Below are positions 1 through 8,031 of a stretch of DNA of 22,926 nucleotides, in pieces; the first letter of the stretch is position 1; the number at the start of each line of letters is the position of its first letter. A program made the position numbers and the translations under genes. A model generated the notes under the pieces. That model had not been told where the DNA came from. It saw only the letters and a list, made by a program, of their open reading frames with translations, and did no database searches. The stretch is from Nitrospira sp. UBA5698 (lineage in GTDB: Bacteria; Nitrospirota; Nitrospiria; Nitrospirales; Nitrospiraceae): the NCBI GenBank assembly GCA_002420115.1, contig DIHK01000065.1:717-23642 (forward strand). The letters run 5' to 3'.

Positions 1-342
1 GAATGGAAGCAGCAGCTCCTGGCCCGAGCAGCAGATGTGTTTGGCGGAACGAAGGCTCCATCAGAGATACCGGATCTCAAGACCCTGCATGCCAAGATTG
101 GGCAATTGGCGCTGGAAAACGATTTTTTAGAAGGGGCGCTCATCAAGGCCGGCCCGCTCGACCGCCTATTACCAGCCGATGCCCGTCTCCGAGCCAACGC
201 TGGCGTCGATGCGGCGGATCGACGAGCTGCATCTGCAGTATCCATTTGCGGGATCTCGGATGCTGCGCGATCTCTTGCGGCAAGAGGGCCGCGCCATTGG
301 TCGGCGCCAGGTAGCCACCCTGATGCGCCGTATGGGGATTGA
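1..342 (+). pseudogene. IS3-family transposase OrfA, 3' part, out-of-frame tail
   Basis: The frame-1 reading contains LHAKIGQLALENDFLEGALIK (about 88-150), the typical end of an IS3-family OrfA, whose helix-turn-helix and leucine-zipper region recognises the element ends. The start lies before the window. After GALIKAG the reading no longer looks like OrfA: it runs through orfB sequence in the wrong frame to a stop at 342. In intact relatives OrfA ends soon after this motif and OrfB lies in the -1 frame; here OrfB is in frame 2, which does not fit -1 slippage. Only the part before about 150 is meaningful. Confidence 0.6.
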
Positions 343-925
343 CGCCCTGTATCGCAAGCCGTCTCTCAGCCGCCGCCACTCTGGCCATCAGATTTATCCC
401 TATCTCCTCCGCGGCCTGACGATCAGTCGTCCCAATCACGTCTGGGCAGCCGATATCACCTACCTTCCGATGCGACGAGGTTTTGTGTATCTCTTCGCCG
501 TCTTGGACTGGGCCAGTCGCCGGGTGCTGGCCTGGCGGCTCTCCCATACGCTGACGACGGACTTCTGTTTCGAGGCCGTGCGAGAAGCGATCACGCAGTA
601 TGGCTGTCCCGAAATCTTCAATACCGATCAGGGCTGCCAATTTACCAGCCTGGAGTTCACGGGACTCTTGAAAGCCCATGAGATTCAGATCAGCAAGAAC
701 GGCAAAGGCTGCTGGCGGGGTAACGTCTTCGTGGAACGGTTGTGGAGAAGCATTAAATACGAGGAGGTTTACCTGCACGCGTATGACACCGTCCGTGAGG
801 CCCATCAGGGGATGACGCGCTATCTGATGTTCTACAACCAGGCCCGACTGCATCAGGCGCTTGATGGCCAGACGCCTGACCAGGTCTATGACGATCAGCT
901 GACGACACGGCAGACCGCCGCGTAG
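179..925 (+). pseudogene. IS3-family transposase OrfB, N-terminally deleted
   Basis: DDE integrase core of an IS3-family transposase (rve domain), 248 residues from the first ATG. The catalytic triad is visible: D92 in ADITYLP, D150 in FNTDQG and E186 in NVFVERLW, with 35 residues between the second D and the E (DD35E). The C-terminal TPDQVY motif is present, so the 3' end is complete. The first ATG is inside the conserved YYQPMPVSE motif, so the normal N-terminal 25-40 residues (the RQAxLLxLSR-type segment) are missing. The frame is still open up to a TAG at 128-130. The core could fold, but no normal start or frameshift path from OrfA remains. Confidence 0.8.
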
Positions 926-965
926 TCAGCAATCCGCCAGGCGCCCACTTAAGGAATGGGCTACA

Positions 966-1685
966 CTATCCAACCAACCGGAGCCACCTCTCCAGCTCAT
1001 TCTTCAGCCTGCCCCAGAAACTCTCTATCAGGGCGTTGTCATAGCAGTTGTCCTTCCGACTCATGGACGCCGTCATGCCGAACTGCCGCAGCTGCTCCTG
1101 ATAGTCCTGGGCACAATACTGCGAGCCACGATCGGAGTGGTGGATCAATCCAGGGCGTGGGCGCTTCGCCCCCACCACTCGCACCAAGGCGTGACTCACC
1201 AAGTCCGTCGTCATCCGGGCCCCCATCGCATGCCCGACCATCTCACACATATACAGATCTTTGATCCTCGCCCGATACAACCACCCTTCCGCCGTCGCGA
1301 TATAGGTGATGTCGGTCACCCACGTCTCATTCGGGCGAGTCGCGGTGAACGTTTGAGCCAGGAGGTTGTCCGCCACCGGCAGTCGATGCGCCAAATCCGT
1401 GGTGAGCGCAAACCGTCGCACCGGTGTACAGCCCAGCCCCAGTTTCTTCCGCAGTCGCATGATGTGGCCGATCCCAGTAGGAAAACCGTCTTCACGCAAT
1501 TCTGCTTGGAGGCGCTCTGGGCCATACGTGTGTCGGGTCCGCACGTGTGCCGCCACTTCCAGCCGCGCATTTTCCTGGGCGCGTTTCGACGGACGGCGAT
1601 GCTGCCAGGCATAGTAGTCACTTCGAGACACCGCCAGCACCTGACACAACAGAGTCAACGGATACTGGAGACGCTGCGTCCTCAT
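966..1685 (-). pseudogene. IS3-family transposase OrfB, C-terminally truncated
   Basis: 239-residue reading of an IS3-family DDE transposase. The triad is present: D125 (TWVTDITY), D185 (HHSDRGSQY) and E221 (LIESFWG), a DD35E spacing. Family members continue after ESFWGxLKNEL with a HHRRYxTR-type stretch and a YNRxRxHxxLGY C-terminus of about 45 residues; here the last seven residues (RWLRLVG) are translated from the end of the other IS, followed by a TAG. The start codon overlaps the orfA stop (ATGA, 1682-1685) and orfB is in the -1 frame relative to orfA, as in active IS3 elements. An A5G run (GAAAAAG, about 1730-1736) in orfA could be the slip site; this is a guess. Confidence 0.8.
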
Positions 1686-2040
1686 GAGCGAGTACTGGGC
1701 AGCTGCGCCTTGGCAATGTACGTGGTGGCTTTTTCTAGAATGTCCCGCTCCATCCGCTCTTCGGCAAGATCGCGTTTGAGCCGGGACAGCTCCGCTTCCA
1801 GCTCTGTCACGGGTCGTCGGCTCTCCCCCGGCGTGACGAGCTGGCCGCGCCGGGCTCGCCCCACCGAGTTCTTGAGCGTTTTACCTGACATGGTCAGGCT
1901 TCTGGCTGCATCCTGAATCGGCAACTTCTGTTTCAGGAACAGCTGCACCGCGTGCTCCCGGAACTCCCTCGTATACTGCGGTCGTGGTACTCGTTCCATC
2001 TCACCTCGCCAGCTTTCTGATCATAGGCTGAAGGAGTCCA
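990..2040 (-). mobile_element. IS3-family element, 3' end truncated by neighbouring IS
   Basis: A second IS3-family element on the - strand with orfA (1999 to 1682) and orfB (1685 to about 990). The 5' end is placed near 2040, where the minus strand reads TGGACTCCTTCAG, starting with the TG usual for this family. The orfB end is lost at the junction with the + strand element near 990. Different subgroup from the first element: OrfA here starts MERVPRPQYTREFREHAV. Confidence 0.7.
1682..1999 (-). CDS. IS3-family transposase OrfA
   Basis: Complete 105-residue OrfA. Residues about 8-60 form the helix-turn-helix (YTREFREHAVQLFLKQKL, then IQDAARSL and TLKNSVGRAR), followed by GESRRPVTELEAELSRLKRDLAEERMERDILEKA (about 58-92), the leucine-zipper/coiled-coil segment typical of this group. 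It supplies DNA binding to the OrfAB transposase. It appears intact, while its partner orfB has lost the C-terminus. Confidence 0.8.
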   Translation of the reverse strand: MERVPRPQYTREFREHAVQLFLKQKLPIQDAARSLTMSGKTLKNSVGRARRGQLVTPGESRRPVTELEAELSRLKRDLAEERMERDILEKATTYIAKAQLPSTRS

Positions 2041-2098
2041 CTCTTTCGAGCCTAGCTCAACTGATCAAGCCTGAGCCGCTGCTAGGGGCAGCATGGCG

Positions 2099-2305
2099 TC
2101 AAGATAGGACCTTGCTCCGAGCCAGCTCCATGCTTGCGGTTATGGTGAGCCCCCTCAGCTGATTGCCGTCCGTCCATATCTCATCTGCCTTGGACCAGTG
2201 ACGATGCTGCAGCATGCACGCTTCAATTGCTGTCCTGGCAATGCCATCTCCCCAGTGAGTGGCGGTCAGATACCAACGAAACGTGCACGGGCATGTAGGA
2301 TCAGT
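2099..2305 (-). pseudogene. Unrecognised coding-like fragment without start
   Basis: An open frame of 68 codons between a TAG at 2306-2308 and a TGA at 2099-2101. The reading contains TFRWYLTATHWGDGIARTAIEA and DGNQLRGLTITASMELARSK, which has the composition of a real protein. There is no ATG before the middle of the frame and no ribosome binding site, so this may be the 3' end of a decayed gene next to the IS. I do not recognise a family. Confidence 0.25.
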
Positions 2306-2769
2306 CTACGACGGTGTGAGATGGTGAGAGAGAAACTAAGATGATGTTGTTTCAGAGTACGTCATGAAATAGAAAACTGGGATTGTGACGATGAAGCCGA
2401 TTCTGGTCCGGCTCCTGGAGACCAGTGCTACTTCCTGACGAGAGTCGGTTGGGCAAGGATGCCCATTCCGACTCCCATCTGACTGTTTGTGCTCACTGCC
2501 GATTCTCCTCTTCCTATCAGGCAGTTCACCTACGCACGACCCGCAGAGAACACGGCATACCTGAGTCCCACGATGGTGCTCAATAGAAACGCCTCGATGA
2601 TCCATTCCTATCATTGCACCTCACGTCCTTGGGTTGTGATGGTTTGGGAGTGTGTGTCGTTGTTTCTCTTCCAATTGACATGATGCAAGTTCTACTGGAG
2701 AGCTGTTTCTTCTTCGTTACGGTCATGCCATTTTGGGTAAAATCAATGCTGTGGTCGTGAGGAGTAGAT

Positions 2770-2982
2770 TTAGACCACCGTGAACCTGCAGGCTGTGTGA
2801 GACAAGACCAAATCAGGAGCGTCCTGCTTTTTCAAGTGGAGATGCGCTGCGAGTATCGCTGCCCCTCCCGGTCGATTTGCCACGCGAGGGCTTTGCGAGA
2901 ATTGCTCGCGAAGATCAGCGATACCAAGTAAATGCATCACGGCGAAACAAACAAATCTTTTGAGGGTATCATCGAAATCCAT
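2770..2982 (-). CDS. Small hypothetical protein (70 aa)
   Basis: Unrecognised small ORF. The start at 2982 is chosen because an AAAGGAGT Shine-Dalgarno (about 2990-2997) lies 6-7 bases before an ATG coding for MDFDDTLKRF; the longer open frame to 3030 has no such signal. Residues about 8-20 (RFVCFAVMHLLGI) are hydrophobic and the rest is soluble in character. A five-base-arm hairpin (GCGAG/CTCGC) lies inside the gene near 2897-2911. No neighbours give a functional hint. It could be a chance ORF in a decayed region. Confidence 0.35.
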   Translation of the reverse strand: MDFDDTLKRFVCFAVMHLLGIADLREQFSQSPRVANRPGGAAILAAHLHLKKQDAPDLVLSHTACRFTVV

Positions 2983-3233
2983 ACGAAAACTCCTTTCGCC
3001 GCGAACGTGGTTAGAAGACACACGCCACACTGCTCAACACGACTTACAATCTAGGCATCGAGCCAGTCACCGCTAGGCTTTCAGAGCTTAGGATATGCCT
3101 GGTGCGTTACAAACTGGTCGCGAAGCAGTAAATTTTTGGTTACGACACCGTAAAATCTTGCCAAATGGCGCCAATGCCTGTGCGACCAGGAGGAGCACGC
3201 TCGGTTCCTCTCGATTCGCTCAGAAATCGCTGC

Positions 3234-3461
3234 CTAGCGAGGGCTTTCAGTCGGAAGGGGAGGGACTTGATGGACCACGCGATGTACCGAGATGGGTTCA
3301 GGCTTCTGATGATCATGATCCATGATGCGTTCATGCACGTCCAACGGCCTCGACGGGAAGTTGCCGAGTAACGCCACGAACCCGACTAATCGATCATTGG
3401 GGATGAAGACCGCTCCATAGTCGTTGCTGTGGAATCGTTGCACTGTTTCTCGCACGCTCAC
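3234..3461 (-). pseudogene. Possible CBS-domain fragment
   Basis: A 75-residue reading from a GTG at 3461. VRETVQRFHSNDYGAVFIP followed by NDRLVGFVALLG resembles one CBS motif (helix, then GA-V-V, then -LVG-V), a domain that usually binds adenine nucleotides in pairs. The open frame continues upstream to a TAA near 3606-3608 (HEFRDVNGLWLEELV precedes the GTG), but no ATG in that frame has a clear ribosome binding site. Only one CBS-like repeat is visible and the C-terminus (VHQVPPLPTESPR) is not CBS-like. Most likely a relic; the family call is uncertain. Confidence 0.3.
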
Positions 3462-3587
3462 CAGTTCTTCCAGCCACAGACCGTTGACGTCGCGAAATTC
3501 ATGGAGATGCTGATGTGTCCTGGTTAGGCAGAAGGTGGGAAGGATCTTTTGTGCGCTGAATTTTCGTTCACATCTTAGAGACGCAAG

Positions 3588-3622
3588 GTCACAATGTTAC
3601 AGGTCTGTAACGCGTTTGTGAC
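3588..3622. promoter_or_regulatory. Nested inverted repeat, candidate operator
   Basis: Two palindromes lie inside one another: outer arms GTCACAA (3588-3594) and TTGTGAC (3616-3622), inner arms GTTACAG (3596-3602) and CTGTAAC (3605-3611) with a 2-bp centre. All arms match perfectly. The right outer arm overlaps the proposed -35 of the operon that starts at 3842, the position expected for a repressor or a class-II activator site. The regulator is unknown; the outer arms are reversed relative to the CRP consensus. Confidence 0.55.
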
Positions 3623-3645
3623 GGTGCAGTGATCGAATGTAGGAT
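3616..3645 (+). promoter_or_regulatory. Candidate sigma-70 promoter of the carbamoyltransferase operon
   Basis: TTGTGA (3616-3621) and TAGGAT (3640-3645) are separated by 18 bp and resemble -35 and -10 boxes. Transcription would start near 3652, leaving a leader of about 190 nt before the first gene. The overlap with the nested palindrome raises its credibility, but the boxes are only moderate matches. Confidence 0.35.
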
Positions 3646-3841
3646 AGACTTACCTGGACTACCTGTCTGATAAGGTCATTGGCAACTCGGAGACATGAGT
3701 CGACTTAAGGTCCACACAGCACACAATTACGTACGCCTGTGAAGGGCCATGACCGCTGGTTGGCCGCAGATTGGGCAACGCTGACCACTTTCAGACCCCA
3801 TGACTCCGTACTTCCAGTCGGTTAGGAGGAGGTAAAAGGCA

Positions 3842-5344
3842 ATGTCATTGTACAACGTTGAAGATCCTGGCAGGGATGTGCCCATCAATATCCCAGCTAC
3901 CCTTTGGGCAACCATGAGCGCTGGATTGTTGTGGTTCTATATTCTGACTGTGGGATTTCTTGATGAGACGGTTGCCGCTGTGAAGGTATCCGGGACACAT
4001 ATCATGATGGCTACTCTGGGAGGCAGCGTCGTTTTTGGCCTGGTTTCCGTCTGGAGCCAAAAACGGGGACTTTTTTCCAAAACCTCGCTTCGAGATGCCG
4101 CTCTTGGCCTTTCAACGGTTCTCCTGAGCTTAGTCATCCTGGATGTCGGATATAGTATCTTTCTGAATACGTCTCAGCCTCCCGCGTCTTCCGAAGACCG
4201 CTCATTAGATCAGAATACCTGGATCGGAGAACTTTATCCGGAATTATACTTTCCGACCGAAAAGAATTTTCGTCTGCACAAACCAGGGCGAACCATCATT
4301 GGTTCCCATTACGGTGACATGTATAGACCAGGGTTGCTCAGCTCCCCCACGCTATCTTCATCGGTGTTTTCAAGAAAACATGTAACGATCTCGATCAACG
4401 AGGAGGGATTTCGTGAGGCGGCCAAGCTAGAAGGGCACAAGATTCTAGCAATCGGAGACTCGTTTACTTTTGGTTGGGGGATCGAGCAACGTCTCACATG
4501 GGTAGAATTGCTGGAACCCTCGATTGGTCAACCGATTTATAACATGGGCATACATGATTCCTCTCCTAAGCAGGAATTCTTGTTGCTTGAGCATGTCATC
4601 GACACACAAAAGCTTGATCTTAGGGGAGGGGTTCTGCTTTGGATGATTTTTGAGGGCAATGATTTAGAAGATTCATATGAGGATCAACGTCCATTTCAGA
4701 ACTCTGGATCAAAGTCCAGAGGACTGTTCAAAGACACGATCATTGACACGGCGCTAAGTTTTCCTTCAATGCTCAAGCGAGAGGCCGTGGTGACGAAGTT
4801 CAAAAACGGACAAGTCCTATTCTCTGCTCTTGGAGGAGCTGCTCAAACGAACAATCATTACGTGATAGATGGACAAGTATCAGCGTTTCCCCTCTATGTG
4901 TCGTCCCGCTTTGGAGCGAAGCTGTTTAGCTCCAATCAACTGAAGCGTGCGCAAAGTCCTGCGCAATATGTCGAGTCGCATCCGAATGCGAGTTTGCTTC
5001 AGAAAACCTTTGAGCGTATGAAAGCGCTATCGAATCAAGGAGGTTTTCGAGTTGTGGTTATCATCGCTCCAAGTGATTCGCGCTTGCATGGAGCAGAGTT
5101 TGAAGATTTTCCGAGATTGTCGGAAAAACCTCATTTCAACATGCTTATTGAACGTCTAGCTGGACAGTCTGGTTTCGAAGTCGCTAATCTAGAAGAGTTA
5201 TTGCGGCCGCTCGCTGCCAACGAGCTTCTTTACTTTCGCGATGATGACCATTGGAATGAACGAGGTCATGCGGCGGTCGCCGATATTCTAGGTCGGTTTC
5301 TCAAATCCAGGCATATCATCAATAGCGACAGAAAAGCTCTTTGA
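3842..5344 (+). CDS. Membrane-anchored SGNH/GDSL hydrolase-like protein
   Basis: 500 residues, starting at an ATG with AGGAGG nine bases upstream. The N-terminus has about three hydrophobic segments (residues about 22-40, 53-70, 87-108), so the rest is probably outside the cytoplasmic membrane or anchored to it. The hydrolase part begins near 198: block I is AIGDSFTFGWG with nucleophile candidate S207, an EGND motif (271-274) fits block III, and DDDHWN (467-472) gives the D-x-x-H of block V. SGNH proteins of this type act as esterases or O-acyl modifying enzymes on glycans. It is first in an operon with a carbamoyltransferase, so a role in modifying the same surface polymer or metabolite is likely but inferred. 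The substrate cannot be read from the sequence. Confidence 0.8.
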   Translation: MSLYNVEDPGRDVPINIPATLWATMSAGLLWFYILTVGFLDETVAAVKVSGTHIMMATLGGSVVFGLVSVWSQKRGLFSKTSLRDAALGLSTVLLSLVILDVGYSIFLNTSQPPASSEDRSLDQNTWIGELYPELYFPTEKNFRLHKPGRTIIGSHYGDMYRPGLLSSPTLSSSVFSRKHVTISINEEGFREAAKLEGHKILAIGDSFTFGWGIEQRLTWVELLEPSIGQPIYNMGIHDSSPKQEFLLLEHVIDTQKLDLRGGVLLWMIFEGNDLEDSYEDQRPFQNSGSKSRGLFKDTIIDTALSFPSMLKREAVVTKFKNGQVLFSALGGAAQTNNHYVIDGQVSAFPLYVSSRFGAKLFSSNQLKRAQSPAQYVESHPNASLLQKTFERMKALSNQGGFRVVVIIAPSDSRLHGAEFEDFPRLSEKPHFNMLIERLAGQSGFEVANLEELLRPLAANELLYFRDDDHWNERGHAAVADILGRFLKSRHIINSDRKAL

Positions 5345-5413
5345 GAAAGTGGTGTTCCCGAAGCGAGGGGGACTCCATGCGAGAAGTCCTATCAATGTGT
5401 GAGGGGCAAGGGC

Positions 5414-7258
5414 ATGAGTAATATCCTTGGGATTTCGGCTTTTTACCATGATAGCGCGGCATGTTTGATTCAGAATGGAGAAATCATTGCCGCCGCGCAG
5501 GAAGAGCGGTTTACCCGTAAGAAGCATGACCCAGGGTTCCCCTGCCATGCCGTGACCTACTGTTTGCAGGAAGGGGGAATCGCTCTGAAGGACCTCCGCT
5601 ATATCGTCTTTTATGATAAACCGCTCGTAAAATTTGAGCGCTTACTTGAGACATACCTGGCCTTTGCTCCAAAGGGACTGCAATCGTTTGTGGCGGCCAT
5701 GCCGGTGTGGCTAAAAGAAAAGCTCTTGCTCCGGAATCTGCTTGCGAAGGAATTCATGGCGCTCGCTCCGGAGCTGAAAAAGTCTGAGCTGCCCATGCTG
5801 CTGTTTGGCGAACATCATGAGTCCCATGCAGCCTCGGCTTTTTATCCATCTCCCTATGACAAGGCGGTCGTGCTCTGTATGGATGGCGTCGGGGAGTGGG
5901 CCACGACCTCCGCTTGGCTTGGTGAAGGAAATAAGCTCACCCCGCTATGGGAAATCCCATTTCCCCATTCACTGGGGCTACTGTATTCCGCCTTCACATA
6001 TTACACTGGGTTTAAGGTCAATTCGGGTGAGTATAAGGTGATGGGTTTAGCTCCGTATGGGGAGCCCAAATATGTCAAAGCGATTTATGATCATGTGCTT
6101 GACCTCAAAGCGGATGGGACATTCCGCTTGGACATGGAGTATTTCAACTATTGCACCGGGTTGACCATGACAGGAGATAAGTTCGACAGGGTCTTCGGCG
6201 GCCCTCCGCGGAAACCAGAGAGTAAGTTGACACAACGGGAGATGGATCTGGCGCGTTCAATCCAAGAAGTAACTGAAGAAGTGATGCTTCGGGTCACGAA
6301 GACTCTGCACCGTGAGACCGGGGTCGAGTATCTCTGTATGGCCGGCGGCGTGGCGCTCAATTGTGTAGGAAATGGGAGGATTCTACGAGAAGGTCCGTTC
6401 AAAGGAATTTGGATTCAGCCGGCCGCTGGGGATGCAGGTGGAGCAGTTGGTGCAGCGCTGTCTGCCTGGCATCGGTATGATGATCAACCAAGGCGGTCGA
6501 CGGGTGTTGACCGCATGAAGGGGAGTTATTTGGGCCCGAAACATACGAATACTGAGATCGAGCATTTCCTCAAGCAAGCCGATGCCCCATATGAACTTCT
6601 GGACGATGAACGCCTCTTTGGTCGTCTCGCCGAGAATCTCGCTGAAGGGAAAGTTGTCGGATGGTTGCAGGGCCGGATGGAATTCGGACCTCGTGCACTC
6701 GGTGGTCGAAGCATTCTCGGTGACGCCCGAAATACCAAAATGCAGTCGGTGATGAACCTCAAGATCAAATATCGCGAATCGTTCCGCCCCTTTGCCCCTT
6801 CAGTCGTGCGGGAACGCGTATCTGATTTCTTTGAGATGAACACGGATAGCCCCTATATGTTGCTTGTTGCACCGGTGCAGGCAAAACGATGCCTGCCGCT
6901 TCCGGCACAACATGCCGCGCTCTGGGGAATTGATCTGCTGAATGTCCCGCGCTCCGATATTCCGGCTGTCACACATCTGGATTATTCAGCCAGGATTCAA
7001 ACGGTGCATGAAAACACGAATCCTCGCTATTATCGACTGCTGAAGGCATTCGAAGCCCAAACCGGCTATCCCGTGCTCGTCAACACGTCTTTCAATGTTC
7101 GCGGAGAGCCAATCGTCAGCACACCCGAGGACGCCTACCGGTGCTTCATGCGAACGGAAATGGATGTCCTCGTGCTTGAGAACTGTGTACTGTACAAGAC
7201 CCAGCAAAAGCTGCTGACGAACGATACAAACTGGCAAAAAGAATTCGAGCTCGACTAG
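5414..7258 (+). CDS. Carbamoyltransferase (NodU/CmcH/TobZ family)
   Basis: 614 residues from the ATG of MSNILGISAFYHDSAAC; an earlier in-frame ATG at 5399 would add five atypical residues. The N-terminal Kae1-like domain shows ILGISAFYHDSAACL (about 4-18), AAAQEERFTRKKHDPGFP, HHESHAASAFYPS (about 136-148) and CMAGGVALNCVGNG; the C-terminal domain shows MEFGPRALGGRSILGDAR and TSFNVRGEPIV. These are hallmarks of O-carbamoyltransferases that make carbamoyl-adenylate from carbamoyl phosphate and ATP and pass it to a hydroxyl group of a sugar or metabolite. The length is normal for the family and no key motif is missing. It lies 69 bp after the SGNH gene and is followed at once by the SxtJ gene. 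Acceptor unknown. Confidence 0.93.
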   Translation: MSNILGISAFYHDSAACLIQNGEIIAAAQEERFTRKKHDPGFPCHAVTYCLQEGGIALKDLRYIVFYDKPLVKFERLLETYLAFAPKGLQSFVAAMPVWLKEKLLLRNLLAKEFMALAPELKKSELPMLLFGEHHESHAASAFYPSPYDKAVVLCMDGVGEWATTSAWLGEGNKLTPLWEIPFPHSLGLLYSAFTYYTGFKVNSGEYKVMGLAPYGEPKYVKAIYDHVLDLKADGTFRLDMEYFNYCTGLTMTGDKFDRVFGGPPRKPESKLTQREMDLARSIQEVTEEVMLRVTKTLHRETGVEYLCMAGGVALNCVGNGRILREGPFKGIWIQPAAGDAGGAVGAALSAWHRYDDQPRRSTGVDRMKGSYLGPKHTNTEIEHFLKQADAPYELLDDERLFGRLAENLAEGKVVGWLQGRMEFGPRALGGRSILGDARNTKMQSVMNLKIKYRESFRPFAPSVVRERVSDFFEMNTDSPYMLLVAPVQAKRCLPLPAQHAALWGIDLLNVPRSDIPAVTHLDYSARIQTVHENTNPRYYRLLKAFEAQTGYPVLVNTSFNVRGEPIVSTPEDAYRCFMRTEMDVLVLENCVLYKTQQKLLTNDTNWQKEFELD

Positions 7259-7269
7259 GAGATCACACC

Positions 7270-7674
7270 GTGAATTCAGCACACCATCACACTACGGAGA
7301 AAGATTTGCGGCAGTTTGGGTTTCTGGTGGGCAGTGTGTTTACCGTGATCGGAGTGTGGCCCATTTTGTTTCGGAGCGAGTCGCCTCGGCTTTGGGCCGT
7401 GATTCTCGGATGCCTACTTATTGCCCTCGGCGCAATTGTCCCGAGCTGCTTGACGCAGGTTCATGCCGGATGGATGAAGATCGGCCATGCTCTCGGCTCG
7501 ATCAATACGAGAATCATACTCGGGGTTATTTATTACCTTCTCATTACTCCAATGGGTCTTGCGATGCGTCTAATGGGTAAGGACTCCATGCATCGCACGC
7601 TCGCGCGAGACGCCGAGACCTATCGCGTCGTTCGAGCCCCTCGGCCCCGTCAGCATATGCGGAATCAATTCTAG
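7270..7674 (+). CDS. SxtJ-family membrane protein
   Basis: 134 residues, GTG start at 7270 with AGGAG (overlapping the end of the carbamoyltransferase gene) eight bases upstream. Three hydrophobic segments are visible: about residues 16-34 (GFLVGSVFTVIGVWPILF), 42-60 (AVILGCLLIALGAIVPSCL) and 80-97 (LGVIYYLLITPMGLAM). Size, topology and position next to a carbamoyltransferase fit the SxtJ family, first named from saxitoxin clusters but widespread beside carbamoyltransferases. Its biochemical role is not established; it may couple the transferase to the membrane. The 11-bp gap upstream and the strong ribosome binding site point to co-expression. Confidence 0.8.
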   Translation: MNSAHHHTTEKDLRQFGFLVGSVFTVIGVWPILFRSESPRLWAVILGCLLIALGAIVPSCLTQVHAGWMKIGHALGSINTRIILGVIYYLLITPMGLAMRLMGKDSMHRTLARDAETYRVVRAPRPRQHMRNQF

Positions 7675-7693
7675 GTTAAAAGAAGGAGAACGT

Positions 7694-7846
7694 ATGGGAG
7701 AAGTTCTGGCTGAATTGTGGGCGTTCATGAGAGAGCGAAAGAAGTTTTGGCTGTTACCGATTCTCGTGGTATTGCTGCTATTTGGGACGCTCATCGTTCT
7801 TACGCAGGGGTCTGCGGTTGCGCCATTCATCTATACGTTGTTCTAA
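7694..7846 (+). CDS. DUF5989 small membrane protein (50 aa)
   Basis: A 50-residue gene with AAGGAG five bases before its ATG. The protein begins MGEVLAELWAFMRERKKFWL, then has one membrane helix (about 20-38) and ends TQGSAVAPFIYTLF. The pattern of charged RERKK, WL-P, a single helix and a GSAVAPFIYTLF end is that of the DUF5989 family, which travels with SxtJ and carbamoyltransferases. The function is unknown; a small accessory subunit of the membrane assembly is a guess. It is the last clear gene of the operon, 19 bp after sxtJ. Confidence 0.85.
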   Translation: MGEVLAELWAFMRERKKFWLLPILVVLLLFGTLIVLTQGSAVAPFIYTLF

Positions 7847-8031
7847 TCAATACGAAATGTATGTGGGTTCAAGCAGAACGGTTTCTGTCTTTGACATTGC
7901 TCATCCTGCGTCCACCGGCATTGATTGCCGATTGATGATCTGTCTGTGCATCCTCTCCCCGGAATGGGCATTGTAGGAGCGGATACATCCCGTGCCATGC
8001 CCCGTCGGCTGATCAAAAAACCGGTGTATGA

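Larger units (their letters stand above)
1..990 (+). mobile_element. IS3-family element, left part cut by window, internally deleted
   Basis: A + strand IS3-family element represented by the end of orfA (frame 1) and most of orfB (frame 2). The right end is placed near 987-990: the sequence before it (CCAACCGGAGCCACCT) resembles the terminal repeats of this IS subgroup as I remember them, and the minus-strand orfB of the neighbouring element stops matching its family exactly there. The left end is outside the window. An internal deletion near 150-157 joins orfA to orfB out of frame, so the copy is probably dead. Boundaries are approximate. Confidence 0.75.
2041..3587. other. Gene-poor decayed stretch
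   Basis: About 1.5 kb between the IS pair and the surface-module operon. Apart from the three weak coding fragments listed separately (2099-2305, 2770-2982, 3234-3461) I see no recognisable gene, RNA or array. Confidence 0.5.

Noticed and set aside
143..853. Long minus-strand frame opposite the first transposase
   Set aside because: It is the mirror of orfB, whose DD35E motifs are clear; the minus reading has no recognisable domain.
1137..1916. 259-codon + strand frame over the second IS
   Set aside because: It lies opposite orfB and orfA of the IS3 element and reads as an unordered, Arg/His/Pro-rich sequence.
2336..2614. 92-codon minus-strand frame
   Set aside because: No ribosome binding site, no family resemblance, and composition not like its neighbours.
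3727..3915. Minus-strand frame ending CPICGQPAVMALHRRT, zinc-knuckle-like
   Set aside because: Only one CxxC pair; the frame runs antisense into the start of the SGNH gene and over its ribosome binding site. The only short alternative start gives 24 residues.
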